Assembly (NCBI GenBank): GCA_043808325.1
Contig: JAZDEY010000059.1
Location: 1-64,000 of the forward strand
Source: JAZDEY01 sp043808325 [NCBI: Candidatus Eiseniibacteriota bacterium]
GTDB lineage: Bacteria; Arandabacterota; Arandabacteria; Arandabacterales
Reading direction: 5' to 3'
Length of the DNA: 64,000 bases
Position numbers and translations under genes: made by a program. The notes beneath the pieces are model-generated. The model was given only the letters and a program-made list of their open reading frames with translations. It searched no databases and had not been told where the DNA came from. This document shows, one piece after another, positions 16,505 through 26,281 of this stretch (its first letter is position 1; each line of letters begins with the position of its first letter).

Positions 16505-18499
16505 CTATGGCGTTTTCGAGCTCCGGAACAAGCGTCCGAGCCGTTTCAGAACTTCAAGCATGATCTCCATATCATAAGACAAAGACCAGTTCTGAACATA
16601 ATATATATCAAGTCGAGTCTTCTCGTCGCCACTGAGATCGGCCGCACCTAGCCAAGGTCCTATCACTCCCGGCCTCAGGCTCTCTCCGCTGATAGGTTGG
16701 CTCGGTCCCGCGAGGCTCATCCCACCACCCAGCACCAGCGTCAGGCGCTTCAGGGAAGCCGACCATGGAGAATAGTTACGGAAAGACAGCATCTGTGCAA
16801 GGAACACCACGGGCGAGATCGCCGCGAGGACCGCGATTCCGAGCAACGCAAAAACGAAGTCGCTGACGCGCTTGGTTGCAAGCCGTATCCCGGCCAGACT
16901 TGCGGGAGGAAACACCACAACCGGAATGCCGCCTATTTCCTCCAGGAGCGAGCCCCGTATCAGGATATCGGTGACCTCGGAGACCACCCGGACCTCGGCG
17001 CCCGACCTTCGAGCAGTAACCACAACGGGTCCGATCTCGGCCCGGGAAATCTGCCTATCGCAGACAAAGACCTCGTGGAGGCGCTGCTCCGCCACCAGAG
17101 CGCCTATGCTTAGGGTGTCGCCGACCAGGGGCTTCATATCGGGGCGCACCTGCCGACCGATAGGAGCCACGTAACCGACAAAATCGTATTCCGCGCCACG
17201 GGATGCAAGCAGCCGTTCCTTGAGATCTACGGCATCCTGGTCTTCCCCAACGATTACTATTCTCCTAAGGTCAAAGAAGCTTCTCCTCAGGGCATGATGG
17301 ATGGATCTGCCCACAGCACGGCCCAGCGTCACCAGGACTACCGATATCGGCCAGAAGATCAGGATGATCGCTCGGGAGTAGGTTATGGTTCGGGTAAGGT
17401 ACGTGGCAGCCATAATCACAAGCGAGGCCAGAAGCAGAGCCCGCGCGATGCCGACCAGATCCCTGGCAAAGGTCGTCGACCTCGGCTTTCGGTAGAAACC
17501 CGAATACACCAGGGAGACCAGGCATACCGCGTTGACGAAGACTATTAAACCCCTGTAGATCGCCAGACCGTAGAGCGGCTTAACGAAGAGGTCCCTGATG
17601 AGATATCTTACCCAGTAGGCCGATACAAAGGCCAGGCTGATCAAGGCCAGATCGGTTAAGGCCGTCGCTGCCAGCGAAAAGATCCACCTCTCACGTTTCA
17701 TGGCAAAAACCGCCGAGCTCCATTTGTCGAGAAAACGGAATGTGCTGAAGAGATGCGCGACCAGCTTGCGATCCGGAAAAAGCCTCGCGCTTTCACGTCT
17801 GTGGAAATGTTTCATCACGGCGGAGGGCACATAGTATACCTTCCAGCCGTGCTTCTTCATCCGGTAGCACCAGTCCACGTCCTCAAGATAGAGAAAGAAC
17901 CGCTCGTCCATTCCCCCAAGGCCCTCGTAGGCTTCCCGCCTCACCATCATGCACGCCCCCAACACCCAATCCACCTGGCGCTCCGAGTTGTGGTCCCAGT
18001 CCAGCATCAGGTGATCCCTCACCGCTCCGGCATTGGGGAAGATCTTCCCAAGCAGCGTGCGCCTGAGGAGCACGGTCTTGAGCGTATAGAAGGTGCGGCT
18101 GGACATCTGAAGCGAACCGTCGGGGTAGACTAATTTCGCTCCGGCGATCCCCACCTGTGCGCTCCGTTGCATAAAGGACCAAAGGTGCCCGACCGAGCCC
18201 TCGGTCACTTCGATGTCGGGATTGAGGATCAGGAAGTAGCGACCCCGGGAACGGTCGATTCCCTGGTTGACCGCCTTGGCGTAACCGTGATTGACAGCGT
18301 TCTTGACAAGCGTCACCTCGGGAAACTCGCGCTCGATCATCTCTGCGCTTCCGTCGGCCGAGGCGTTGTCTATGACGATCACCTCGTAGCTTACATCATG
18401 CGTGCGCTCGCGCAGCGCCCTGAGGCAAGTACTGAGGAAATCGCGGGTATTGTAGGACACGATTATGATCGAAACTTCCACAGGTCTTACGGCTTCCAT
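16505..18499 (-). CDS. GT2 glycosyltransferase fused to a degenerate phosphoglycosyltransferase
   Basis: A 664-residue fusion. Residues about 5-250 are a GT2 domain (VSIIIVSYNTRDF, VIDNASADGSAE, ILNPDIEV; rhamnosyltransferase-like). Residues about 270-400 hold four or five membrane helices as in WbaP/WcaJ proteins, followed by a nucleotide-fold region (IVIVGEDQDAVDL). The end resembles the bacterial sugar transferase domain (MSLAGP, then LRPGVIGPW, YYVQNWSL). However, roughly 65 residues between the re-entrant helix and this block, including the KFRTM region, are missing, and the catalytic Asp-Glu of SLDELPQ is replaced by K584-R585 (SASLKRLTLV). The transferase half is therefore probably inactive or altered. 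Start choice is uncertain: ATG 18499 is closest to the fold, GTG 18544 has a better ribosome site. Confidence 0.82.
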   Translation of the reverse strand: MEAVRPVEVSIIIVSYNTRDFLSTCLRALRERTHDVSYEVIVIDNASADGSAEMIEREFPEVTLVKNAVNHGYAKAVNQGIDRSRGRYFLILNPDIEVTEGSVGHLWSFMQRSAQVGIAGAKLVYPDGSLQMSSRTFYTLKTVLLRRTLLGKIFPNAGAVRDHLMLDWDHNSERQVDWVLGACMMVRREAYEGLGGMDERFFLYLEDVDWCYRMKKHGWKVYYVPSAVMKHFHRRESARLFPDRKLVAHLFSTFRFLDKWSSAVFAMKRERWIFSLAATALTDLALISLAFVSAYWVRYLIRDLFVKPLYGLAIYRGLIVFVNAVCLVSLVYSGFYRKPRSTTFARDLVGIARALLLASLVIMAATYLTRTITYSRAIILIFWPISVVLVTLGRAVGRSIHHALRRSFFDLRRIVIVGEDQDAVDLKERLLASRGAEYDFVGYVAPIGRQVRPDMKPLVGDTLSIGALVAEQRLHEVFVCDRQISRAEIGPVVVTARRSGAEVRVVSEVTDILIRGSLLEEIGGIPVVVFPPASLAGIRLATKRVSDFVFALLGIAVLAAISPVVFLAQMLSFRNYSPWSASLKRLTLVLGGGMSLAGPSQPISGESLRPGVIGPWLGAADLSGDEKTRLDIYYVQNWSLSYDMEIMLEVLKRLGRLFRSSKTP

Positions 18500-18554
18500 A
18501 ACCCTCGTCCGTGGAGCCATCCCGCCACATGGCAGGAAAGACACCCCGCCTTGC

Positions 18555-19271
18555 CTACAGCCGGCCCAAGAGCGCCTCGAGCCTCAGCCACCAGACCTTC
18601 CACATCGCTTCCCAGATTATCTTCTTCGACATCTTTGAGGCCCCGGAGTGCCTGTCAACGAAGACAATCGGTATCTCGGCTATGCTGAAGTGCTTGCGCC
18701 ACGCCCGAAACGTCATCTCAACCTGAAAGCAATAGCCGTCCGAAATCACGTCGTCGAGACTGATGGCCTCGAGCACCTTCCGCCTGAAGCACTTGAAGCC
18801 CGCGGTGGCATCACGCACCGGCATCCCCGTGATTATCATGGTGTAGAGATTGGCGAAGTAACTCAAGAGCAGTCTCGACATCGGCCAGTTGACGACGTTG
18901 ACACCCTTAATGTAACGGGAGCCGATCGCGACGTCATGATCCTTGATCGCCTCCACGAGCTGCGGAACGTACTGCGGATCATGTGAGAGATCCGCATCCA
19001 TTTGGACCACCACTTCCGCCCCTCCTGCCAGTACGTTTTTGAACCCGGTGATATAGGCGGAGCCAAGTCCGAGCTTTCGGGGCCGCCGAATCAGGCGCAC
19101 CCTGGGGTTCTCCCTGCCGATCCTCTCCACCCAGTCGCCGGTGCCGTCGGGCGAGCTGTCATCGACCACCAGGATGTCGATGTCCGGACTCAGATCCAGA
19201 AGCCGCGCTATCACGCACTGGATATTCTCAAGCTCATTGTAGGTAGGGATCACAATGCTGATCTTAGCCAT
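18555..19271 (-). CDS. Polyprenol-phosphate mannose synthase-like GT2 (DPM1-like)
   Basis: A 238-residue soluble GT2 that transfers a sugar, classically mannose from GDP-mannose, to a polyprenyl phosphate on the cytoplasmic face. Motifs: ISIVIPTYNELENI at the N-terminus, VDDSSPDGT, and the metal-binding QMDADLSHDP; RDATAGFKCFRR is the DPM1 signature region. No C-terminal membrane helices are present, as in DPM1 itself. The start is ATG 19271 (GGAG 8-9 bases upstream), overlapping the YfhO gene by eight bases. The product would be the sugar donor for GT-C enzymes in this cluster. Confidence 0.88.
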   Translation of the reverse strand: MAKISIVIPTYNELENIQCVIARLLDLSPDIDILVVDDSSPDGTGDWVERIGRENPRVRLIRRPRKLGLGSAYITGFKNVLAGGAEVVVQMDADLSHDPQYVPQLVEAIKDHDVAIGSRYIKGVNVVNWPMSRLLLSYFANLYTMIITGMPVRDATAGFKCFRRKVLEAISLDDVISDGYCFQVEMTFRAWRKHFSIAEIPIVFVDRHSGASKMSKKIIWEAMWKVWWLRLEALLGRL

Positions 19272-21582
19272 CACGTGATCTCCGTCCGGGCCGCCTGAAG
19301 GCAGTGACCGCGCTCCCGACCACAATCAGGCATGACACCAGGCAAACATAAGCGCCGATTCTGTACCACTTTGAAGAGAACTTCATTTCGATCGAGTGTT
19401 CGCCCGGCTCCAGGTGGACCGCCCTCATAGCTATGTCGCACCGCAGGAGCGGCACCTCTCGGCCGTCCACATAGGCTTTCCAGTAGGGAAGGTAATTCTC
19501 GGTGAAAAAGAGATAGCCGGGGCTTGCGGCCCGGGCCCTGACCTTCACCCTGTCGGGAAGGTAGGTCTCGATCTTTGCCCACTCTTCGGCTCCGGCGTCC
19601 CCGGTTCCCGACATGGCGGCGGCGAACTGATCAGCCGCCAGAACGATGGTGGTTGAAGGGTCAAACGATGGACTCGTGATCATGTTGAGCGCCGCGGAGT
19701 CGCTCTCCGCAACAAGGGCATTGTGCACGATGGAGGCCCGCGGCACGAACCCTCGATTCCTGTAAAGGAAGAGGTTCTTGAAGTCACGCTCCAGAGCGAG
19801 CAAGGGGTGGTTGACCCTCTGGCTCGTGACCACATACTTTACGTTGGTGATGCGCATGATGTTGGGATCGGTGAGATTCTGCTGACCGGTCCCCGTCAGG
19901 GTCTCGTAGTATCTGATCCGGTTATCATAGAATCCATTGGCAGTCTGGATGCCGAACAGCGGCAGGTAGTTGCGGTTGTAGTAGTCGGCACTTGTAGCCG
20001 GCAGAACCCTCGAGATGTCCTTATCGCTTCTGATCTGTTCGATCACGGGATCCCGGCGAAGCCAGTCGCCGAGCCTCAAGTACTGGATGAACCGCATCGA
20101 CTGGGGGAGGCTGGTTGCAAGCACTCCGGCCAGGAGCACCCCCAGCAGGATCTTTCCTTCCCGTGCGCTGCGGTAGCGGCTGGCCGCGAGGAGAAGAGCT
20201 GCCCCGGCACAGAGCCCGAGAATGAGAGCGTCACGTGAGAGTTCTCCGCCGTATTTTTGTATGATCGCGACCTTCTCGCTGCCCGGATTTCCATACAGGC
20301 CTTGCCACATACTGAAGAGGGCGCCTCTCCCCGCAGTGAAAAGGATCGTCGTCGCCGCCGCGAGGACGAGAAGGGCGGTCAGAATCTTCTTCTGATAGGC
20401 CGTGATCTGCTTTGACAGCAGGGAATCCACCAGGAAGGCCGCAAGCACGCTCGAGGCACAGGAGAACATGAACATTATGATGCTCGGAGCCCGCAAGAAC
20501 TTGGCTCCGGGCACGGTGTAGAATGCCGCCTTCAGGAGCGGAGTGTGGGCGCCCAGAGCATAAAGCGGGCAGAAGATGAAGAGCAGGAGCCACGGCCACG
20601 CATCCCTCCTCCTTAAGAGGTATATGAATCCGCCGATCGCCAGCAGCAACACCAAGGGTCCGGGCGATTCCGCATTAAGCTTGAAGGGATTCCGGCCCCA
20701 GTAGGAATCGAGGTACCCGCCGAACATCGGATACATCAGCGAGACGATTTCCTCGGGATGGAGCGACCAGCTTGAGGCGAAGGCGAAGGTCACCCCCCCG
20801 GTCCTCGGGGAGAAATTGGTCGTGTAATAATAAGTCGGCAGGAACTGAACGCAGCCTATGCCGATGCCGAGAAGGAGGGCAATCACTAGGTAAAGGCTGC
20901 CCCTGGCGAGCATCTTGCTCCTCGCCAGCCCGGGGATCTTGAAGAAGAAGTAGATCGCAAGCCCCCACGCGGCGAAATAGGTCATCTGGGGATGCGCCGT
21001 GAGGAACAGGAGCCCCAGCACCGCGCCGAAAACAACGGCGTAGATATATTTTACGTATCGAAGCAGAAGCTCCAGGGCCGCTACACAAAGGGGGAAGAGC
21101 GCCGTAACGAACATCTTGCCGTCGTGGCCGGCGTAGATCAGGGATAGGAAATAGGGAGCCGTCATGTAGCATAATCCCCCCAGGAAAGCCGGCCATCTCT
21201 TCAAGGCCAGTGTTCTGAGGAGCACGTACATACCTATGCCGGCAAGCCAGACGTGCAGCACGATCTTGTATCCCAGAGCCTTGTGCAGGGGCATCACAAG
21301 ATAGAGCAGCGCCGGCGGGTAGAAGAGATCCCCATGCATCGCATCGACAACCGGAAGCCCGCCAAGAATGTAAGGGTCCCACAAGGGTATAGTGCCATTG
21401 GCCCGCCAGTAATCGGCGACCACCTGGCGCATCATGTAGCCCATCGGTATCATGTCGCTGCCGAAGAACATCTTGTCGGTGAAGATGAATCCATGAAAGA
21501 TTATCACTACCAGCACCGCGAAAGCCACGGCGGCATACCAGTCCCATCTGGTAACGTGCTTTGCCACAGACTTGAGCTTCAT
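19264..21582 (-). CDS. YfhO-family multi-pass membrane protein (GT-C-like)
   Basis: A 772-residue membrane protein with about a dozen hydrophobic segments in the first 480 residues, a soluble outer domain (about 500-730) and a final membrane segment. The first outer loop (MMRQVVADYWRANGTIPLWDPYILGG) and the late VDGREVPLLRCDIAMRAV block mark the YfhO family, whose Gram-positive members help glycosylate lipoteichoic acid using a polyprenyl-phosphate sugar. Here it overlaps the DPM1-like gene by eight bases, which fits donor synthesis paired with outer transfer. The acceptor is unknown. Confidence 0.82.
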   Translation of the reverse strand: MKLKSVAKHVTRWDWYAAVAFAVLVVIIFHGFIFTDKMFFGSDMIPMGYMMRQVVADYWRANGTIPLWDPYILGGLPVVDAMHGDLFYPPALLYLVMPLHKALGYKIVLHVWLAGIGMYVLLRTLALKRWPAFLGGLCYMTAPYFLSLIYAGHDGKMFVTALFPLCVAALELLLRYVKYIYAVVFGAVLGLLFLTAHPQMTYFAAWGLAIYFFFKIPGLARSKMLARGSLYLVIALLLGIGIGCVQFLPTYYYTTNFSPRTGGVTFAFASSWSLHPEEIVSLMYPMFGGYLDSYWGRNPFKLNAESPGPLVLLLAIGGFIYLLRRRDAWPWLLLFIFCPLYALGAHTPLLKAAFYTVPGAKFLRAPSIIMFMFSCASSVLAAFLVDSLLSKQITAYQKKILTALLVLAAATTILFTAGRGALFSMWQGLYGNPGSEKVAIIQKYGGELSRDALILGLCAGAALLLAASRYRSAREGKILLGVLLAGVLATSLPQSMRFIQYLRLGDWLRRDPVIEQIRSDKDISRVLPATSADYYNRNYLPLFGIQTANGFYDNRIRYYETLTGTGQQNLTDPNIMRITNVKYVVTSQRVNHPLLALERDFKNLFLYRNRGFVPRASIVHNALVAESDSAALNMITSPSFDPSTTIVLAADQFAAAMSGTGDAGAEEWAKIETYLPDRVKVRARAASPGYLFFTENYLPYWKAYVDGREVPLLRCDIAMRAVHLEPGEHSIEMKFSSKWYRIGAYVCLVSCLIVVGSAVTAFRRPGRRSRDG

Positions 21583-22496
21583 CTCCTCGTCCTCAACATC
21601 AAGACCAGTCCGATTGCCCCAACCTCGGCTACGGTCACCCAGACCCTGGCGACCAGCGGAATGAGGGAAGGATAAGGCTTATCAAGCAGGCTTAAAAGCA
21701 AAAAAGTCGCGACGCCTTCGCGAATACCCAAACCCGCGGGAGTAATGACGCTCACAAACCCGACGGTCCAGGCAAGCGCGTTGATGCCGATCATCTCGGG
21801 CAGCAGCCTCGCGGTGAGGACCGAGTGGGGACCCGCCGCGGTCCCCGTGACCACCAGTGATGTCCCGATCAGATAGAAACCGACTCCATAGATGCACCAG
21901 CAGACCACGTAGATCACAAGAAGCTTGAGGATGTCCAAGTAGCTCATCTTGAACTCCCCATGGCCTTTGCCCAACCGGGCAAGCACGGCCTTGACGATCC
22001 TGGGATGGACGCCGATGACGATCAAGGGCACCAGGCCTAGGCTCCACGCATAAGGATGGCCGGCCAGAGACCCCCGGATGTAGGTTGCCAGTCCGAAGAC
22101 CAGAACGGAACTACCAAGAACAAGCGCAAGTTCAAGCGCCATCGCGACCGTGGTTACGCTCTTGGGCACTCCCTCACGTTCCGCCAAATAGATTCGGCCA
22201 AGCGCAAACCAGACCTTGCCGGGCACGTACCGGCCTGCCTGGGAGAGCAGCCATATTCTGGTGCTCTTGGCAAAGCTCAAAGGGTAACCGAATTTCCGTG
22301 TGATGTATTGCCACACGGCGCCGTAGATGGGGAAAAGCAATACAAAGACGGCGAAGGCCCCACCGATCCTCCATGGCGATATCGCGAACCGGTAGCTGCC
22401 CAGTTCCCCGAGACTTGACCTGAGGCTTCGGACAATGAAAAAGAGCGCCACACAGGCAATTATGGTTCCCAGTGCGCTCCGCCAGGTCAGCCTCAC
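21579..22496 (-). CDS. LPG-synthase-TM family flippase-like membrane protein
   Basis: A 305-residue protein with about eight hydrophobic segments. Hallmarks of the lysylphosphatidylglycerol synthase TM region (UPF0104) are LLSQAGRYVPGKVWFALGR near residue 85 and ITPAGLGIREGVATF near residue 260. There is no C-terminal lysyl-transfer domain, so lysine transfer is unlikely. Stand-alone members are suspected lipid or lipid-sugar translocators. It starts with GTG 22496 and overlaps both neighbours by four bases. It is one of three such proteins in the cluster (with 30585-31622 and 35639-36664). Confidence 0.82.
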   Translation of the reverse strand: MRLTWRSALGTIIACVALFFIVRSLRSSLGELGSYRFAISPWRIGGAFAVFVLLFPIYGAVWQYITRKFGYPLSFAKSTRIWLLSQAGRYVPGKVWFALGRIYLAEREGVPKSVTTVAMALELALVLGSSVLVFGLATYIRGSLAGHPYAWSLGLVPLIVIGVHPRIVKAVLARLGKGHGEFKMSYLDILKLLVIYVVCWCIYGVGFYLIGTSLVVTGTAAGPHSVLTARLLPEMIGINALAWTVGFVSVITPAGLGIREGVATFLLLSLLDKPYPSLIPLVARVWVTVAEVGAIGLVLMLRTRR

Positions 22497-23641
22497 TTGC
22501 GAGATCCTTTCCGCTCGCCCAACCGATCCAGGATTATTTTGACGATTCGCCGTGAAGTCTTGCCGTCGCCGTACGGGTTCCTGCCGATCGTCATCCGCCG
22601 ATACTGCTTCCCGGAGTCGAGCAGCGAGGCCGCCGAACGGACGATCTTGTGGAAATCGGTCCCGACGATCTTCACGGCCCCGGCCCGGACCGCCTCAGGT
22701 CTTTCGGTAACCTCGCGCATCAACAGCACCGGCTTCTTCAAGGAGGGGGCCTCCTCCTGGATCCCACCCGAGTCGGTTATGATCATATAGCAGGACCGCA
22801 GCAGTTTGACGAAATCCCTGTAATCCAGGGGCTCGGTCAGCACGACTCCCCTGGCGTTGCCGAGAATCCGTGCGACCGGTTTCCCGACGTTGGGATTGGG
22901 ATGGACCGGAAACACCACGAGGACGTCATCGTGAGTGGCCGCAATCTCCCTCAAGGCCCGCAGCATTCTCTCGAAGGGCCTTCCCCAGCTCTCCCTGCGA
23001 TGGGCGGTGACCGCTATCACGCGCTTGCCTCGGAAATCAAGGTCCCTCAGCACCCTGTTCTTGAACGGATAGCGCTTGGACGAGACGTGGAGGAGGGCGT
23101 CGATCACGGGATTTCCGACAACAAACACGTCACGCTTAGGTACGCCTTCCCTCGCGAGGGCGCGGGCCGCGACCCGGGTCGGTGCAAAGTGCAAATCCGC
23201 GATCGCGCTTGTCAGGCGCCGGTTTATCTCCTCGGGAAACGGACTGTATTTCCTGTAGGTCCGCAGGCCCGCCTCAACGTGGCCCACCGGTATGCGCAAG
23301 TAATAGGCACAGAGGCTTCCAACAAAGGTGCTGGTGGTATCGCCCTGGACCAGCACGCAATCGGGTCTCTCTCTTGAGAGCACACCTTCGAGCTCTTCGA
23401 CAAGACTTGCCGTCACCTGGAAGAGCGACTGATTGGGTCTCATTATGTCGAGGTCGTAGTCGGGTTTGAGGGAGAAGACATCGAGCACATCATCGCACAT
23501 CTCACGATGCTGTGCGGTAAGCACGAGGATCGGCCTGGTCCGCCTGTGCTTCTTCAGCTCCAGCAGGATCGGAGCCATCTTGATGGCTTCCGGCCTGGTT
23601 CCAATAATGACCGCGACTTTAAGCATCGCGCGCGACTTCAT
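22493..23641 (-). CDS. wecB: UDP-N-acetylglucosamine 2-epimerase (non-hydrolysing)
   Basis: A 382-residue cytoplasmic enzyme that converts UDP-GlcNAc to UDP-ManNAc. Visible motifs: GTRPEAIK at the N-terminus, VQGDTTSTFVGSL, HVEAGLRT, PEEINRRLTS, and the active-site block DSGGIQEEAPSLKKPVL with EVTERPEAV. The start is ATG 23641 because AGGAG lies about seven bases ahead, better than ATG 23656 or 23626. It overlaps the upstream GT4 gene by 23 bases. No UDP-ManNAc dehydrogenase (WecC) is seen here, so ManNAc itself, or further changes by the epimerase and aminotransferase, may be used. Confidence 0.94.
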   Translation of the reverse strand: MKSRAMLKVAVIIGTRPEAIKMAPILLELKKHRRTRPILVLTAQHREMCDDVLDVFSLKPDYDLDIMRPNQSLFQVTASLVEELEGVLSRERPDCVLVQGDTTSTFVGSLCAYYLRIPVGHVEAGLRTYRKYSPFPEEINRRLTSAIADLHFAPTRVAARALAREGVPKRDVFVVGNPVIDALLHVSSKRYPFKNRVLRDLDFRGKRVIAVTAHRRESWGRPFERMLRALREIAATHDDVLVVFPVHPNPNVGKPVARILGNARGVVLTEPLDYRDFVKLLRSCYMIITDSGGIQEEAPSLKKPVLLMREVTERPEAVRAGAVKIVGTDFHKIVRSAASLLDSGKQYRRMTIGRNPYGDGKTSRRIVKIILDRLGERKGSRK

Positions 23642-24737
23642 GATAGATCTCCTCATGGATGTCCGTCATCCTTGCTATGCTCCAGTTGGCCTGCACTCGC
23701 CGCCGGGCCTCTCTTCCCAGATCACTTCGGTCGGACCGCCGCGCCATCGTCAAGACGGCATCTGCAATCGCCTGCGGCGACCCCGACTCAAAGAGAACTC
23801 CGACGAGATCGTCTATGATCTCGGGGAGCCCTCCCACCCGGGAAGCCGCGACCACTCTCTCACAGGCCATCGCTTCCAGGGCGGCGATAGAGGTCGCCTC
23901 GACGAGCGACGGTATAACCACAAGATCGGCCGAGGCAAAGACCGAGGGCATTCTGGCGTTATCGACCGAACCCATGAAGACCACCTGGTCTGCGACGCCC
24001 AGCTGGCGAACCAGCGCCTCAAGATGATGTCTCAGGGGGCCGTCTCCCACGCTGTAAACCTTGACCCTGAGCCTACCTTTAAGCAGAGGAAGCGCTCGCA
24101 GGAGATACTCCACGCCGTTCTTCTCCACCAGCCTGCGCGGACAGACGATCACAAACTCCCCGTCGTCCTTGGCAAGACCCGGGGCAACCGCCTTGAACAT
24201 CTCGGTATCGATGCCGTTGACGATAGGCAGAGTCCGTGCCCGGGGAAGCAGTCCACGTGTGACACCGTCGATCTCCTTGCTTGTGGAGAGCAGTATAGAT
24301 GCCCGCCTGAGCGGCAGGCGTAAGAAGGGGCGCATCAGCTTCTTCTTGGCAAACCGCAGGAAATGCGATTCGTGAACCGTCACCACCAGCGGGCGGCGCG
24401 CAAGCAGGTTGGCCACGGTGCCGCTCAATGCGAAAGCGAAGGTATGGCAATGGATCACGTCGCACTTGCGGGCAAGCGAGAGCACCTTGGGGATGATGTA
24501 GATACTGCTTAGGACCCAGCCCAACGGATGCTTGCCGAATGAGGGCAGTCTCAAGACCTTTATACCGTCGATGGTTTCGACCTTCGGAGACGCCTTCTCG
24601 GTCCGAGTCGTGACGATTTCGACCAGGTTGCCCCTTCGTGCCAACTCCTTCGCCAGGTAATAGACGTGGCTCTCTATGCCGCCGACGCGCGGCGGGAAAT
24701 AGATCGAAGGCATCAGGATACGCAAGTTGCGTTTCAT
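23619..24737 (-). CDS. GT4 family glycosyltransferase
   Basis: A 372-residue GT-B glycosyltransferase. The N-terminal PSIYFPPRVGGIESHVYYLA motif is the acceptor-side glycine loop. The C-terminal domain has IVCPRRLVEKNGVEYLLRAL and the EX7E nucleotide-sugar site EATSIAALEAMACERVV. The start is ATG 24737, overlapping the upstream gene by four bases; the longer frame over the preceding gene has no family features. It probably adds one sugar to the lipid-linked intermediate in the cytoplasm. Confidence 0.9.
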   Translation of the reverse strand: MKRNLRILMPSIYFPPRVGGIESHVYYLAKELARRGNLVEIVTTRTEKASPKVETIDGIKVLRLPSFGKHPLGWVLSSIYIIPKVLSLARKCDVIHCHTFAFALSGTVANLLARRPLVVTVHESHFLRFAKKKLMRPFLRLPLRRASILLSTSKEIDGVTRGLLPRARTLPIVNGIDTEMFKAVAPGLAKDDGEFVIVCPRRLVEKNGVEYLLRALPLLKGRLRVKVYSVGDGPLRHHLEALVRQLGVADQVVFMGSVDNARMPSVFASADLVVIPSLVEATSIAALEAMACERVVAASRVGGLPEIIDDLVGVLFESGSPQAIADAVLTMARRSDRSDLGREARRRVQANWSIARMTDIHEEIYHEVARDA

Positions 24738-26281
24738 CTGCCGCTCCCGGGGCCGGAAGGCAAGTGTCTCAACACCAGATTGATGGGTTCGGGGGTCGAG
24801 TAGACCGACGTGATCCTGTCCGGCATCGCGAGAAGCACCGGCACCAGGTAAGTCGCGGTCTGCGGGAAACCTATGCTGTTGTCGACCACGATGTAGTCGG
24901 GGCGCCACCTGTCAAGATACGTACGCATAGCCTCGGCGTCGCGCGTGAACGGGTACTGGATGGTCCTTCTTTCACTGAAAATGTAGTAGAGGAAGGGACT
25001 TCGGGTCAGTACCACCGCGTCAGGTTTGGTACTATCCCGCACCCAGATCGCCGTCTCAAAGTAGTTGTTCCAGCCCGGTGGGTAGCCGTGCGGCCGGCTC
25101 GCGTATTGCACCAGGGAGTAGAGATTGGTGGCGGCAAGGCTTATGCAGATAAGGAGGACCGCCATCTGTCTTAGGCTGAAATACGCGCAGATACGCTCGA
25201 TGCCTGCCAGAAAGTAGACCGCGACCAGCGGCGCAATGGGGAGCATGAAGCGCTCGCTCCGCCAGACCTCAGGCCACACCAGGCAAACCGCCATGTAGGC
25301 CAGCAAATAAAGATTGACGAGGGCAGCCCTCTTCCGCAGGGAGAAGCCCCCCAGGCCCGCAACTCCAAGGAGCACCAGCGAAACAAATGCGCGTGCCGAG
25401 AAATCCGTGATGTATCCCACAATCGAAGGAAGGAAATCCAGCGGGAGCATGCCGGTTATATAGGTCCAGAGATTGACCATGACCCGCTTGAGGAAGCCCA
25501 GGATCGTGATTCTCCCCAGGTCAGGCTCGTAGGGGTTCGCGGCAAAGAAGACGCTCAGGTAGCGGCTGCCTTCGCCCGCAGCCAGGCGATTGCGAAGCAT
25601 CCATGCGGCGGAGAAGATGACAAAGGCGGCGATCAAGAGACACGCCTCTCTCCTCCTATGCCTGAGCAGCAGGAAGAGAGCGACTGCGCCCACCAGACTC
25701 ACGCCTGCGGTCCTTACCACATAGGCCCAGATGCAGACCGCCAAGCCTATGAGGAGCGGCATCCGCCTCGCATGGTAGTTGATCACCAAGAGCAGCCCCA
25801 GGAGGCTGAAGAGGGCATAGGGCAGATCGGAAAGCACCTCGTGGGAATACGGCAGGACCGCCGCCGATGTCGCGATCATCAGAGCCCCGATCAGGCTCAG
25901 ATTCTCTTCGATCAGTTTCCTGCCAAGCAGGAAGGCGACCATCACCAAGAGCACGTAGCAGACCACCACCTCGACCTTCATCACCACCATCGAACCGCCG
26001 AACAGCGGAATCAACATTGCGAGCATCAGCGGGAATCCCGGCGGATACTTGGTCGCCGGCAGAAGAGCGGGATGATTCAGATAGTGGAGACCCTCACCGG
26101 CAGCCAGGGACCTGGCAAGGATTGCGAATTCAGCGTTGTCCCCGATCGTGGACGGCAGGCTGTCGAACGATATCGCACCGATCAGGGCCGAGACGGCGCC
26201 GAGCGAGAGCAGCACCAGAGCAAGCCGGCGGCCACCACGACGCTTTCCCTCCGTCGCATCAGGTGGCCTGGGTATCAGCAT
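24734..26281 (-). CDS. GT39/ArnT-like membrane glycosyltransferase
   Basis: A 515-residue integral membrane protein with about ten hydrophobic segments. The first outer loop carries the GT-C acidic motif (IGDNAEFAILARSLAAGEG followed by KYPPGFPLML), as in the PMT_2 group. The C-terminal part (about 400-515) is a soluble outer domain. The start ATG 26281 has GGGGAG just upstream; ATG 26299 is an alternative. It overlaps the preceding GT2 gene by 23 bases. It probably transfers a polyprenyl-phosphate-linked sugar made by that GT2 to an extracytoplasmic acceptor. Confidence 0.83.
   Translation of the reverse strand: MLIPRPPDATEGKRRGGRRLALVLLSLGAVSALIGAISFDSLPSTIGDNAEFAILARSLAAGEGLHYLNHPALLPATKYPPGFPLMLAMLIPLFGGSMVVMKVEVVVCYVLLVMVAFLLGRKLIEENLSLIGALMIATSAAVLPYSHEVLSDLPYALFSLLGLLLVINYHARRMPLLIGLAVCIWAYVVRTAGVSLVGAVALFLLLRHRRREACLLIAAFVIFSAAWMLRNRLAAGEGSRYLSVFFAANPYEPDLGRITILGFLKRVMVNLWTYITGMLPLDFLPSIVGYITDFSARAFVSLVLLGVAGLGGFSLRKRAALVNLYLLAYMAVCLVWPEVWRSERFMLPIAPLVAVYFLAGIERICAYFSLRQMAVLLICISLAATNLYSLVQYASRPHGYPPGWNNYFETAIWVRDSTKPDAVVLTRSPFLYYIFSERRTIQYPFTRDAEAMRTYLDRWRPDYIVVDNSIGFPQTATYLVPVLLAMPDRITSVYSTPEPINLVLRHLPSGPGSGR

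Noticed and set aside
24738-24908. 57-codon extension of the GT4 protein at 23619
   Set aside because: It overlaps the end of the GT39-like gene in another frame and lacks family sequence. ATG 24737 gives the proper N-terminus.
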